A stretch of DNA of 64,000 bases from Cellulomonas cellasea. GTDB taxonomy: Bacteria; Actinomycetota; Actinomycetes; Actinomycetales; Cellulomonadaceae. The stretch lies in assembly GCF_006538745.1 (NCBI RefSeq), contig NZ_BJLR01000013.1, positions 204,422-268,421 of the forward strand, written 5' to 3'. Positions 43,452 to 53,000 of this stretch are shown here, piece after piece; the first letter of the stretch is position 1, and every line of letters begins with the position of its first letter. The notes under the pieces were generated by a model. That model saw only the letters and a list, made by a program, of their open reading frames with translations, did no database searches and had not been told where the DNA came from. The position numbers and the translations under genes are program-made.

Positions 43452-45434
43452 ATGCAGCCCACCCCGGACACCGCGACGGTCGTCGCCGCGCGCGCCGGCG
43501 ACCCCGACGCGGTCGACCGGCTCGTCGCCGGGTACCTGCCGCTCGTGTACTCCGTCGTCGGCCGGGCCCTGCGCGGGCACGCGGACGTCGACGACGTGGT
43601 GCAGGAGACGATGCTGCGTGCGCTGCGGGGGCTCGGTGACCTGCGCGACCCCGAGGCGTTCCGGTCGTGGCTCGTCGCGATCGCCGTCCGGCAGGTGCGC
43701 GAGCGGCACCGCGTGCAGGGGGCGGCCCCCGGCGCGCTGCCCGACGACGGGGCCGACGGCGACCCCGGTGCCGACTTCACCGACCTCGCGATCGTGCGGC
43801 TCGAGCTCTCGGGCCAGCGCCGCGAGACCGCGGAGGCGACGCGCTGGCTCGACGAGGACGACCGCGAGCTGCTGTCGCTGTGGTGGCTCGAGGCCTCGGG
43901 CGAGCTCACGCGCGACGAGATCGTCGACGCGCTCGACGTGACGCGGGCGCACGCCGCCGTCCGCGTCCAACGCATGAAGGGTCAGCTCGAGACCGCACGC
44001 GTCGTGGTCCGGGCCCTCGCCGCGACGCCGCCGTGCGCCGACCTGCTCGTGGTCACCGCCGGGTGGGACGGGCGCCCGGCGCCGCTGTGGCGCAAGCGGG
44101 TCGCGCGGCACACCCGCGAGTGCCCGCAGTGCGCGCCCGCGTGGCACGGTCTCGTCGCCGCCGACCGGCTGCTCGTGGGGCTCGGGCTCGTCCCCGTGCC
44201 GCTCGCGCTGGCGGCGCTGCGGGACGGGCTGGTCCCGGGCCTGCCCGCCGTCGCACCGGGTGTCGCACCCGTGCTGACGCCGGTCGACGCCACGGCGCTC
44301 GCGCACGTCCCCGGGCAGACCGCGGGCGGCGCGCTCGGGCACGCCGGGACGAACGCCGGGGCGCACGCGGCGTCGGGCCACGGGCTCGCCGGCAAGCTCG
44401 CCATCGCCGCAGGGACGCGCGTCGGGCGCGGCGTGCTCGTGGCGGCGCTCACCACGTCCGCCGTCGCCGGGGTCGGCACCGCGGTGGCCGTCGGGCAGCG
44501 CGAGCCGGCCCCCGAGACCGTGGTCGCGGCGACCTCGACCCCCGTGCCGGGCGACCCGGCGCCGGCGCCCACGCCGACCGCACCCGCACCCGACCCCGCG
44601 CTCGTCCCGCCCGCGGTCCTCGAGCCGCCCGTCGAGGCCCCGGCCCCGCCCGTCGAGCAGCCCGACCCGCCCGCCCCCGAGCCGGCGCCCGTCGCCGCCG
44701 CGTCGGCCAAGAAGGGCGTCGCGACCTGGCAGTTCGACGGCATCAGCGGGGCGCTCGGCGACGTCGGCGCGGGCTGGTACTACAACTGGTCCGAGTCGAA
44801 CGCGAGCATGCCCGGGCCGGACGGCGTCGAGTTCGTGCCGATGATCTGGGGGCGCGACTCGGTGACCGACGCGACGCTCGCGCGGGCCGCGTCCGAGGGC
44901 ACGACGCTGCTGGGCTTCAACGAGCCGGACCTCGCGGAGCAGTCGGCCATGAGCGTCGAGGAGGCGCTCGCGGCCTGGCCTCGGCTCGAGGCCACCGGCA
45001 TGCGGCTCGGCAGCCCCGCGGTCGCGTGGGGCGGCGACACCCCGGGCGGCTGGCTCGACCGGTTCATGACCGGCGCGCGCGCGGAGGGCCGGCGCGTCGA
45101 CTTCATCACGCTGCACTGGTACGGCTCCGACTTCAGCGACGCCGCCGTCGGGCACTTCCTGGGGTACGTCGACGCCGTGCACGAGCGCTACGGGCTGCCC
45201 GTCTGGGTCACCGAGTACGGGCTGATGAACTTCGGCGGCAGCCCGCGCTACCCGTCGGGGCCGCAGCTCGCCGCGTTCATCGAGGGCTCGACCGCCGGCA
45301 TGGAGGCGCGGCCCTACGTCGAGCGGTACGCGTGGTTCGGGCTGCCGGCCGTCGGGGACAGCGCGGCGTTCGGGCTCTACACCGACGCCGCGACGCCGAC
45401 CGAGGCCGGGCGGGCGTACCGCGCGGCGGGCTGA
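43452..45434 (+). CDS. ECF sigma factor fused to a zinc finger, membrane helix and GH128-like glycoside hydrolase
   Basis: A 660-residue chimera. Residues about 1-185 are an ECF sigma factor: region 2 (LVAGYLPLVYSVVGRALRG, DVDDVVQETMLRAL, FRSWLVAIAVRQV) and region 4 (LTRDEIVDALDVTRAHAAVRVQRMK). Then His220-x3-Cys224-x2-Cys227, the zinc motif of anti-sigma factors. A membrane helix (about 324-350) and a Pro-rich stalk lead to an outside domain (about 415-658), GVATWQFDGISGAL to WFGLPAVGDS, of the GH128/Asl1 type, with acid/base Glu491 in GFNEPD and nucleophile Glu588 in WVTEYG. No anti-sigma gene is adjacent. It may be a one-protein sensor of beta-1,3-glucan. Confidence 0.85.
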   Translation: MQPTPDTATVVAARAGDPDAVDRLVAGYLPLVYSVVGRALRGHADVDDVVQETMLRALRGLGDLRDPEAFRSWLVAIAVRQVRERHRVQGAAPGALPDDGADGDPGADFTDLAIVRLELSGQRRETAEATRWLDEDDRELLSLWWLEASGELTRDEIVDALDVTRAHAAVRVQRMKGQLETARVVVRALAATPPCADLLVVTAGWDGRPAPLWRKRVARHTRECPQCAPAWHGLVAADRLLVGLGLVPVPLALAALRDGLVPGLPAVAPGVAPVLTPVDATALAHVPGQTAGGALGHAGTNAGAHAASGHGLAGKLAIAAGTRVGRGVLVAALTTSAVAGVGTAVAVGQREPAPETVVAATSTPVPGDPAPAPTPTAPAPDPALVPPAVLEPPVEAPAPPVEQPDPPAPEPAPVAAASAKKGVATWQFDGISGALGDVGAGWYYNWSESNASMPGPDGVEFVPMIWGRDSVTDATLARAASEGTTLLGFNEPDLAEQSAMSVEEALAAWPRLEATGMRLGSPAVAWGGDTPGGWLDRFMTGARAEGRRVDFITLHWYGSDFSDAAVGHFLGYVDAVHERYGLPVWVTEYGLMNFGGSPRYPSGPQLAAFIEGSTAGMEARPYVERYAWFGLPAVGDSAAFGLYTDAATPTEAGRAYRAAG

Positions 45435-45637
45435 GGGCGGGCGGGAGCCGCGCGCCCTCACCCGTCGCATGACCGGCGGGGTCGACCCGCGCCGCTCCCG
45501 TGACGGGCGGCGTTGGCGCCCACTCCCACGTCCGACGACCGGATCGTGGCCCGACCGATGAGGACGGCCGCTCGGTCCGGTCTGATGGGGGGAGCGTCCG
45601 CACGGTGCGGGCGCGAGGTGACCTGGAGGAACCCCGG

Positions 45638-46258
45638 ATGGCGACCATCGTCTCGACCCTGTTCAGCGCGCTCGACGGCGTCGTGGAGATCGACCCCGCG
45701 TGGCACTTCCCGTACTTCGACGAGCGCATGGGTGCCGCCGTGGGCGAGGACTACGAGGGTGCCGACGTGCTGCTCCTCGGCCGGGTCACCTACGACAGCT
45801 TCGCGGGCGCGTGGCCCGACCGGGAGGCCGCCGGCGGAGAGGACGCGGGGTTCGCGAAGACGCTCGGCGACACCCGCAAGGTCGTCGCGACGCGCGGCAG
45901 CCACGACCTCGGGTGGCGCAACGTCGAGAAGGTCCAGGGCGACCTCGTCGAGGCCGTGACCGCGCTCAAGGCCGAGCCGGGCGTCGGCAAGGTCGTCATC
46001 CCGGGGTCGGTGTCGGTCGTGCGGCAGCTCCTCGCGGCCGGCCTGGTCGACGAGCTGCGCCTGCTCGTGCACCCCGTCGCCGCGCGCAAGGGCGAGCGCC
46101 TGTTCGACGAGGGCGACGCGATCTACCCGCTGCGCCTGCTGAGCTCGGACGTGTTCCCGACGGGCGTCGTGCGGCTGGTCTACGCGCCCGCCGAGCTGCC
46201 CGCCGCGGCGAAGTACGAGGACGTGACGGACAAGGTCCCGGGCGGCGCCGAGAGCTGA
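45638..46258 (+). CDS. RibD C-terminal/dihydrofolate-reductase-like protein
   Basis: A 206-residue single-domain reductase of the RibD_C family: IVSTLFSALDGVVEI at the start, VLLLGRVTYDSFAGAWPD (the NADPH-binding GRxTY motif) and VVIPGSVSVVRQLLAAGLVDELRLLVHPV. These proteins are widespread DHFR-like paralogues, rarely true dihydrofolate reductases. The ATG at 45638 follows GGAGGA. It stands alone, ending before a strong terminator. Confidence 0.85.
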   Translation: MATIVSTLFSALDGVVEIDPAWHFPYFDERMGAAVGEDYEGADVLLLGRVTYDSFAGAWPDREAAGGEDAGFAKTLGDTRKVVATRGSHDLGWRNVEKVQGDLVEAVTALKAEPGVGKVVIPGSVSVVRQLLAAGLVDELRLLVHPVAARKGERLFDEGDAIYPLRLLSSDVFPTGVVRLVYAPAELPAAAKYEDVTDKVPGGAES

Positions 46259-46361
46259 CGGGAGCGTTCGAGGACGCCGCGGCGCGACGGCTCGGGCGGC
46301 GGCCCGGCGCGGGACCGCGCCGGGGGCGGCTCAGGGGCGGGGTGGCTCAGGGCGCGGGACG

Positions 46362-46393
46362 CTCGGCCGGGCGTGCGCGCACACCCGGCCGAG
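46362..46393. terminator. Bidirectional hairpin terminator
   Basis: Perfect 10-bp arms CTCGGCCGGG (46362-46371) and CCCGGCCGAG (46384-46393), 12-nt loop, between two converging genes (ends at 46258 and 46417). Confidence 0.7.
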
Positions 46394-46416
46394 CCGTCGA
46401 GCGTCCCGCCGCCGCG

Positions 46417-47199
46417 TCACGCCGCCCCGGCGTCCGCCTTGCCGTGCGGGTCGTGCGCGTTGATCGCCGCGACAACCTGGTCGTAGTCGCCCCGGGCCTC
46501 GCCGTAGCGGAGGAACTTGACGTTCTCGACCTGGATCTCGGTCGCGTCGGGCTGCGTCTCGACGAGGTGCAGCACCTCCGCGACGAACTCGTCGAGCGGC
46601 ATCGCGATGGCGCTGTCCCGTTGCCCGGGCAGGAGGTCCGTCGCGACCGCCGGCGGCTCGAGCTCGACGACGCGGACGCTCGTGCCGGCGAGCTGGAGCC
46701 GCAGCGACTCGCTGAGCATGTGGATCGCGGCCTTGCTCGCGTTGTAGCTCGGCGTCGCCCGCAGCGGCGTGAACGCGAGGCCCGAGGAGACGGTCATGAT
46801 CGTCGCGGCCGGGCGCGTGAGCAGGTGCTCGACGAACGCGCCGATGAGCCGGATCGGGCCGAGCAGGTTCGTGGTGACGGTCTGCTCCGCGGACGCGAGG
46901 AAGCCCGCCGGGTGCGTCCAGTCCTCGACCCGCATGATCCCGGCCATCGGGATGAGCACGTTGAGGTCGGGGTGCTCGGCGACGACCTGCCGGGCGACGG
47001 TCGCGACGCTCTCGGGGTCCGTGGTGTCGATGACGTAGGCGTGCAGGTCGGGGTGCTCCGCGGTGATCTCGGCGAGCAGCTCGGTGCGGCGGCCGCCGAT
47101 GATCACCTCGTTGCCCTTGGCCCGCAGGGCGAGCGCGAGGGCGAGGCCGATCCCGCTGGTCGCGCCGGGGATGAAGACGGTGTTTCCGGTGATGTCCAT
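46417..47199 (-). CDS. Short-chain dehydrogenase (DltE-like)
   Basis: A 260-residue SDR: PGATSGIG (cofactor), the NAG site altered to PMAG, VSSGLAF with the catalytic Ser, YNASK (YxxxK) and LEPPAVATDL. DltE-type oxidoreductases are often linked to regulator genes of the MmyB or TetR class. The start at ATG 47199 is fixed by the need for the Rossmann strand to begin at once (MDITGNTVFIPGATSG). Divergent from the MmyB regulator at 47301, which probably controls it. Substrate unknown. Confidence 0.87.
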   Translation of the reverse strand: MDITGNTVFIPGATSGIGLALALALRAKGNEVIIGGRRTELLAEITAEHPDLHAYVIDTTDPESVATVARQVVAEHPDLNVLIPMAGIMRVEDWTHPAGFLASAEQTVTTNLLGPIRLIGAFVEHLLTRPAATIMTVSSGLAFTPLRATPSYNASKAAIHMLSESLRLQLAGTSVRVVELEPPAVATDLLPGQRDSAIAMPLDEFVAEVLHLVETQPDATEIQVENVKFLRYGEARGDYDQVVAAINAHDPHGKADAGAA

Positions 47200-47231
47200 G
47201 ACCCGAGTCTTCGCCGGGCGCCCCGGGCCCA

Positions 47232-47267
47232 CCAGGGAGCGCTCGTCGGGGGACCCGCGATCCCTGG
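47232..47267. promoter_or_regulatory. Inverted repeat in the second SDR/MmyB divergent promoter
   Basis: CCAGGGA (47232-47238) and TCCCTGG (47261-47267) are perfect 7-bp arms with a 22-nt spacer, in the 101-bp gap between the SDR and MmyB genes. They are plausible half-sites for the regulator. The sequence differs from the palindromes of the first module. Confidence 0.4.
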
Positions 47268-47300
47268 CTGGGGCACGGCCGCCGCGTCGATACTGCACGG

Positions 47301-48152
47301 ATGGACCGCGACGCCCTGGCCGACTTCCTGCTGCGGCACCGGGAGGCGCTCCGGCCCGGTGACGTCGGCCTCGGCCCCGGCGTGCGCCGCCGGGCCCCGG
47401 GTCTGCGCCGCGAGGAGGTCGCGCAGCTCGCGGTGATGTCGACGGACTACTACGCCCGCCTCGAGCAGCGGCGCGCACCGCAGCCCAGCACGCAGATCCT
47501 CGCCGCTCTCGCGCGGGCGCTGCGGCTCACGCCCGACGAGCGCGACTACCTGTACCGGGTTGCGGGGCACAGCCCGCCGGACCGTGCGGCGACCGAGGAC
47601 TACGTGGCGCCCGGCCTGCTGCGCGTGCTCGACCGGCTCACCGACACCCCGGCCCTCGTGCTCGATGCTCTCGGGCGCACGCTCGTGCAGAACGACCTCG
47701 CGCGGGCCCTGCTCGGCGACGTCGACGGCCTGACCGGCTGGGAGCGGAGCGCGATCTACCGCTGGTTCGTGCACCCGGACACCGAGCGCCTGCACTACCC
47801 CGAGGGCGACCGGGACCGGCAGGGCCGTGCGCAGGTCGCGTCGCTGCGGGTGACGTACGGGGTGACCGGGGCCGGCTCCCCGGCCGGCGAGCTCGTGCGC
47901 GAGCTGCTCCGCCGGAGCCCCGAGTTCGCGCGGCTGTGGGAGGCGCACGAGGTCGCGCGCCGGTTCGAGGACCACAAGGTGCTGGTCCACCCGGAGGTCG
48001 GGCCGATCGAGGTGGACTGCCAGGCGCTGTTCACCGAGGACGGCTCGCAGACCCTGCTCGTGCTGACCGCGGCGCCGCGCAGCGAGGCCGAGGGCAAGCT
48101 CCGGCTGCTCCGGGTGCTCGGGACGCAGGAGTTCGCGGGCGGCGCGGGGTAG
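47301..48152 (+). CDS. XRE-family regulator with MmyB-like ligand domain (second copy)
   Basis: A 283-residue regulator with the same plan as the one at 14450: HTH PGLRREEVAQLAVMSTDYYARLEQRR, then the MmyB domain with LVQNDLARALLGD, GWERSAIYRWFVHPDTERLHY, RRSPEFARLWEAHEVARRFEDHK and LFTEDGSQTLLVLTA. It is divergent from an SDR gene. The two modules are paralogous in layout but clearly diverged in sequence, so they probably answer to different ligands. Confidence 0.88.
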   Translation: MDRDALADFLLRHREALRPGDVGLGPGVRRRAPGLRREEVAQLAVMSTDYYARLEQRRAPQPSTQILAALARALRLTPDERDYLYRVAGHSPPDRAATEDYVAPGLLRVLDRLTDTPALVLDALGRTLVQNDLARALLGDVDGLTGWERSAIYRWFVHPDTERLHYPEGDRDRQGRAQVASLRVTYGVTGAGSPAGELVRELLRRSPEFARLWEAHEVARRFEDHKVLVHPEVGPIEVDCQALFTEDGSQTLLVLTAAPRSEAEGKLRLLRVLGTQEFAGGAG

Positions 48153-48199
48153 CAGCGCCGCCTTGCCGGGGTGCTCCGGGGAGTGACAGCATCGCGGCC

Positions 48200-48235
48200 A
48201 TGACCCACGGAATCGAGTCCTCCGTCCGCCGGTGA
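48200..48235 (+). CDS. Possible 11-residue leader peptide
   Basis: The small frame MTHGIESSVRR runs from ATG 48200 to a TGA that overlaps the GTG start of the 48232 gene as GTGA, the arrangement used for translational coupling. Its own ribosome site is poor, but CAGCAT (48187-48192) could be a -10 for a leaderless transcript. It is only a candidate. Confidence 0.3.
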   Translation: MTHGIESSVRR

Positions 48236-49356
48236 GCGCCCCGACCGAGCCCCGACCGCTCGGATCCCCGATCACCCTGTACGAGCACGCACGGCGGCTG
48301 CACGAGCAGAACCCGGACCGCCCCCTCCCGCGCGACGGCGAGCCGTTCCCGGTCGACGAGCGTCACCGGGCGCAGCAACGCCCCCGAAGGACGAGGGACC
48401 CTCGTGCCGACGGCGTCGAGGTCGCCTCGGTCCTCGACGCCCACTTCGCTCGCCCGGACGCGCACGCGAGCGAGCTCGTCGACGCCCTCCGCGACCTCGT
48501 CGTCCCCCTCCACCGCAACGACCACGTCGCCGCGGCGGCGCTGCGCGCGGACCGGGAGCGGGTGCAGCAGACCGGCCGCTGGCTGGTGCGGAACAGCACC
48601 GACCGCAACGCCGCCGTCGTGGGCCTCGCCCTCCTGGCGACGGACTGGGCCGAGGACGACATCCCCCTGATCCAGACCATCGGCCTGCTCTCGAACGTGT
48701 TCGGGCCCTTGGCTGCGGAAGCGCTGCGACGCCGCCGAGGAGGTGGCGACGCGCTGCTGTGGTTGGCCGAACGGGCCGCCGGCTGGGGTCGGGTGTACGT
48801 CGTCGAGGCGCTGTGCCGCAACGGTCTGTCCTCCGCCGCCCGGGCGTGGCTGCTGCGCCGCTCGTGCGACGGCGACTACCTGAACGGCTACTTCGCCGGC
48901 GAGGTCGCCACCACCGCGCACCTGCACGAGGCGATCACCGGCGGGGACGTCGACGACGCCCTGATCGACCACACCGGCCGGCTCCTGCGGATCATGGCCG
49001 GCTGCAGCGGCATGGGCCTCACCCTGGAGCACTACCCGCCGGCTCCCGCCGTCCTGGCCGCGCACGCCGCTCACCTCGCGCGGCAGGCCCCGTCCGTCGA
49101 CCGGTACTGCGAGGCCGCGGCGATCGCCGACCACCTGGCGGCCGAGCCCCGGAGGGAGGGCGGCAGCTGCACCGCCGAGCAGCGGGCCGTGCTCGCCCGG
49201 CAGTACCTCGACGTGCTCGTCCGGCCCGAGTGGCGGGACGCGGTCCGCGCGGACCTCGACCCCACCAGCGACGCCTTCGCCTGGTTGGCCGGCGGGGTCG
49301 CGACGCGGCTGGGCCTCGACGTGCTCGCCGACAGGCCGGGAGACGGTGAGCGCTGA
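48232..49356 (+). CDS. Hypothetical helical-repeat protein
   Basis: A 374-residue soluble protein. After a charged start (LYEHARRLHEQNPDRPLP) the body is a chain of helix pairs: NAAVVGLALLATDWAEDDIPLIQTIGLL, FGPLAAEALRRRRGGGDALLWLAERAAGWGRVYVVEALC and ARAWLLRRSCDGDYLNGYFAGEVATTAHLHEAI. This suggests a HEAT-like superhelix for protein binding. No catalytic motif is seen and the family is not recognised. Start: GTG at 48232, overlapping the end of an 11-residue upstream frame. Confidence 0.6.
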   Translation: MSAPTEPRPLGSPITLYEHARRLHEQNPDRPLPRDGEPFPVDERHRAQQRPRRTRDPRADGVEVASVLDAHFARPDAHASELVDALRDLVVPLHRNDHVAAAALRADRERVQQTGRWLVRNSTDRNAAVVGLALLATDWAEDDIPLIQTIGLLSNVFGPLAAEALRRRRGGGDALLWLAERAAGWGRVYVVEALCRNGLSSAARAWLLRRSCDGDYLNGYFAGEVATTAHLHEAITGGDVDDALIDHTGRLLRIMAGCSGMGLTLEHYPPAPAVLAAHAAHLARQAPSVDRYCEAAAIADHLAAEPRREGGSCTAEQRAVLARQYLDVLVRPEWRDAVRADLDPTSDAFAWLAGGVATRLGLDVLADRPGDGER

Positions 49357-49424
49357 GCGAGCGGCCGGATCGCCGGCCGGCCGGGAGGGTCGGACGCCGG
49401 GCGAGCGCCCCGGTCGGACGCGGG

Positions 49425-49892
49425 TCAGGCGGTGGGCGGGGCCTGCGGGACGCAGCGGCGGGCCGCGTCGGCGAGCGCCCACATCCCGCGGACGAGCGCC
49501 GCCAGGTCGTCGACGTCGAGCGCGGCGAGGACCTGGAGCTCGGCGTCCATCGGCAGGGTCAGCAGGTGGCGGAGCGTCGCGGTGCCGGCGTCGGTCGGGG
49601 CGAGCACCCGGACGCGGCCGTCGTGCGGGTCGGCGTGCCGCTCGACCATGCCCGCGCCGACGAGCCGGTCGACGACGCCGGAGACGGTCGCGGCGGAGAC
49701 GTCGAGCGCCTCGGCGAGCGCGTGGGTCGTCGTCGCGGCGCCGGTCGCGACGAGGCCGAGCGCGCGCAGCTGCTGGACGGTCAGCGTGGTCTCGAGCAGC
49801 GGGCGCAGGCGGGAGGTGAGGAACGCGTCGTCGAGCGCGGCGTGCGCCTGCGCGAACTGCTCCACGAGGTGCGCGCGCGGGTCGTCGGTCAT
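49425..49892 (-). CDS. MarR-family regulator
   Basis: A 155-residue winged-helix regulator: LTVQQLRALGLVATG, HTH TTHALAEALDVSAATVSGVVDRLVGAGMVERHADPHDGR with the DxR wing, and helices at both ends for dimerisation. It is divergent from an RND-type exporter gene. The palindrome at 49930-49942 between them is the likely operator, so the exporter should be induced by a ligand of this protein. Confidence 0.88.
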   Translation of the reverse strand: MTDDPRAHLVEQFAQAHAALDDAFLTSRLRPLLETTLTVQQLRALGLVATGAATTTHALAEALDVSAATVSGVVDRLVGAGMVERHADPHDGRVRVLAPTDAGTATLRHLLTLPMDAELQVLAALDVDDLAALVRGMWALADAARRCVPQAPPTA

Positions 49893-49929
49893 GGGCCGAA
49901 GGCTACGGGAACACCGGGATGATCCTTCG

Positions 49930-49942
49930 CGTTAGGCTAACG
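49930..49942. promoter_or_regulatory. MarR operator candidate in the MarR/RND divergent promoter
   Basis: CGTTAG-G-CTAACG is a perfect palindrome with a single central base, 38 bp from the MarR start and 101 bp from the RND start. It is conspicuously AT-rich in this genome. Confidence 0.6.
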
Positions 49943-50042
49943 ACCGCGCCGAGGATGCCGCGCGGTCGAGTGCCACCCGTACCCGTCCGTCGTGCCGTGC
50001 CGTCCCCGCAGCCGCCCGCTGCGCCCTGACCCGGAGGCCCCC

Positions 50043-53000
50043 GTGTCCCGTCTCGCTCGACTGTCCCTGGCGAACCGCGCCGTCGTCGCGCTCGCGACGT
50101 TCGCCATCGCGGTCTTCGGGGTGCTCGGCGTCGGCCAGCTCAAGCAGGAGCTCATCCCCTCGCTGCAGCTGCCCGTCGCGGTCGTCGTCTCGGTCTACCC
50201 GGGGTCCTCACCCGAGGTCGTCGAGCAGGGCGTGATCGAGCCCGTGGAGGCGGCCGTCCGCGCGGTCCCGGACATCGAGGCGATCACGTCGACCGCCTCG
50301 ACCGGGCTGGGCCTGACCACCATCGAGCTCGAGTACGGCACCGACCTGGACGCCGTGACGCAGCGCCTGCAGACCGCCATCTCGCGCCTGCAGACCCAGC
50401 TCCCCGAGGACGTCGAGCCGACCGTCATCACCGGCTCGCTCGACGACCTGCCCGTGATCCAGCTCGCCGCGGCGTCCGACGCGGGCGGCGAGTCCGGGAC
50501 GAGCGCGCTCGCCGCGACGATCGAGACCGTCGTCGTCCCCGCGCTCGAGGACATCGAAGGCGTCCGCACGGTCGCCGTCACGGGCGGCACCGCCGACCAG
50601 GTGCTCGTCGAGCTCGACGCCGCGCGCGTCGCCGTCGCGGGCGTCGACCCGACCGCCGTCGCCGACCTGCTTGCCGACTATGGCGTCGTCCTGCCCGTCG
50701 GCACGCTCACCGAGGGCGACCGGACCTACTCGGTGCAGGCCGGCGCGCGGCTGGGGTCCGTCGAGGACCTCGAGGCCCTCCCGCTCGGCGCCGGCACGCT
50801 CGGCGACGTCGCCACCGTCACGGTGACCCCCGAGGCCGCGACGTCGTACTCGCGGCTCGACGGCTCCCCGGCGCTCGGCGTCGCGATCACCAAGACCCCC
50901 GACGGCAACACCGTCGACGTCTCCCACGCGGTGCAGAACGCGCTCGCGGACCTGGGCCCCGCGCTCGAGGCCGAGGGCGTGCGCACCGCGGTCGTGTTCG
51001 ACCAGGCGCCGTTCATCGAGGAGTCCATCGAGGGGCTCGCGACCGAGGGCGGGCTCGGGCTCGTGTTCGCGGTCGTCGTCATCCTCGTGTTCCTCGCGTC
51101 GCTGCGCTCGACGCTCGTCTCCGCGGTGTCGATCCCGCTGTCCCTCGCGGTGACGTTCATCGTCATGAACGCGACCGGGTACAGCCTCAACATCCTCACG
51201 CTCGGCGCCCTGACGATCTCGATCGGGCGCGTGGTCGACGACGCGATCGTCGTCATCGAGAACATCAAGCGGCACCTGTCCTACGGCGAGGAGAAGACCG
51301 CCGCGATCCTCACCGCGGTGCGCGAGGTCGGTGGCGCCATCGCCGCGTCGACCATCTCGACCGTCGCGGTGTTCCTGCCCATCGCGCTCGTCGGCGGCAT
51401 GGTCGGCGAGCTGTTCCAGCCGTTCGCCGTGACCGTGGCCATCGCGATGCTCGCGTCACTGCTCGTCGCGCTCACGATCGTCCCGGTGCTCGCGTACTGG
51501 TTCGTGCGTTCGCCGCGACCGGCCGACGGCGGGGTCGACGGCACGGACGTGGGCGCCGCGAGCGCGCGCGAGGCCGCCGAGGCGAAGGAGCGCCGGGGGC
51601 TGTGGCAGCGCGCGTACGTCCCGTCGCTCGCCGCGGCGCTGCGCCGCCCCTGGGTCACGATCGGCGTCGCCGTCGTCGTGCTCGTCGGGACGCTCGGCCT
51701 CGTGCCGCGCCTCGAGACCAACTTCATCGGCGACAGCGGCCAGGACACCGTCACCGTCACGCAGCGGTTCGAGGTCGGCACGTCGCTCGCGGCGCAGGAC
51801 GCGGCGGCGCGCGAGGTCGAGGACGCCCTGGCCGGGGTCGACGCGATCGAGAGCGTCCAGACGACCGTCGGCACCGGCGACGCGGCGACGGCGGCGTTCA
51901 GCGGCGGCGGCACCTCCCCGTCCGCGTCGTTCGCGATCACGCTCGACGGCGACGCCGACGGCGTGGCCGCGCAGGACGACGTCCGCGCGGCCGTCGAGGG
52001 GCTCGTCGCGGCGCCCGTGACCGCGATCAACGTCGCGGGCAGCGAGGGCGGGTTCGGCTCGTCGACGGTCGACATCGCCGTCCGGGCGACCGACCGCGAC
52101 GACCTCGCGGCGGCCGCGGAGTCCGTGCACGAGGCGGTCCGCGACGTCGAGGGCGCCGCCGAGGTCGCGAACGACCTCGCCGGCGAGCAGGAGGTCCTGC
52201 AGGTCACGGTCGACCGCGAGGCGGCCGCCGGGCTCGGGCTCTCGGAGACCGTCGTCTCGGGCGTGGTCGCCGCGGCGATGAACCCCGCGCGCCCGATCGG
52301 CGAGCTCGACCTGGGCGACGGCCCGCTCGAGGTCGTCGTGTCGTCCGGAGCCGCGCCCGCGACGCGCGCCGAGATCGAGGCGCTCGTCGTCCCGTCGGCC
52401 CAGGGCCTCGTGCCGCTGACCGACGTCGCGGCGGTCGAGGCCGTGCGGGTCCCGACGTCGGTCACGCGCGTCGACGGCGAGCGGTCCGCGACGGTCCGGG
52501 TCACGCCGGCGACGCAGGACGTCGGCTCGCTCACCCGTGAGCTCCAGGCCGCGGTCGACGGGCTCGACCTCCCGGCGGGCGTCGACGTCGAGGTCGGGGG
52601 CGTCGCGAGCCAGCAGCAGGACGCGTTCGCCGACCTCGGGCTCGCGCTGCTCGTCGCCATCGCGATCGTCTACGTCGTCATGGTCGCGACGTTCGGCTCG
52701 CTCGTGCAGCCGCTGATCCTGCTGGTCTCGGTGCCGTTCGCCGCGACCGGTGCGATCGTCGCGCTGCTGGTCAGCGACACGCCGCTCGGCGTCCCGGCGC
52801 TGATCGGGGCCCTGATGCTGGTCGGCATCGTCGTGTCGAACGCGATCGTGCTCATCGACCTCATCAACCAGTACCGCGAGCGCGGCCGGTCGCTCGACGA
52901 CGCCGTGCGCGAGGGCGCCCGCAAGCGCCTGCGCCCGATCGTCATGACCGCGCTCGCGACGGTGTTCGCGCTGACGCCCATGGCCCTCGGGCTCACGGGC

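Noticed and set aside
43452..45434. Two separate genes (sigma factor and glycoside hydrolase) joined by error
   Set aside because: The frame is continuous with no internal stop, no ribosome site precedes the hydrolase part, and a membrane helix and Pro-rich stalk join the halves logically. Only resequencing could settle it fully.
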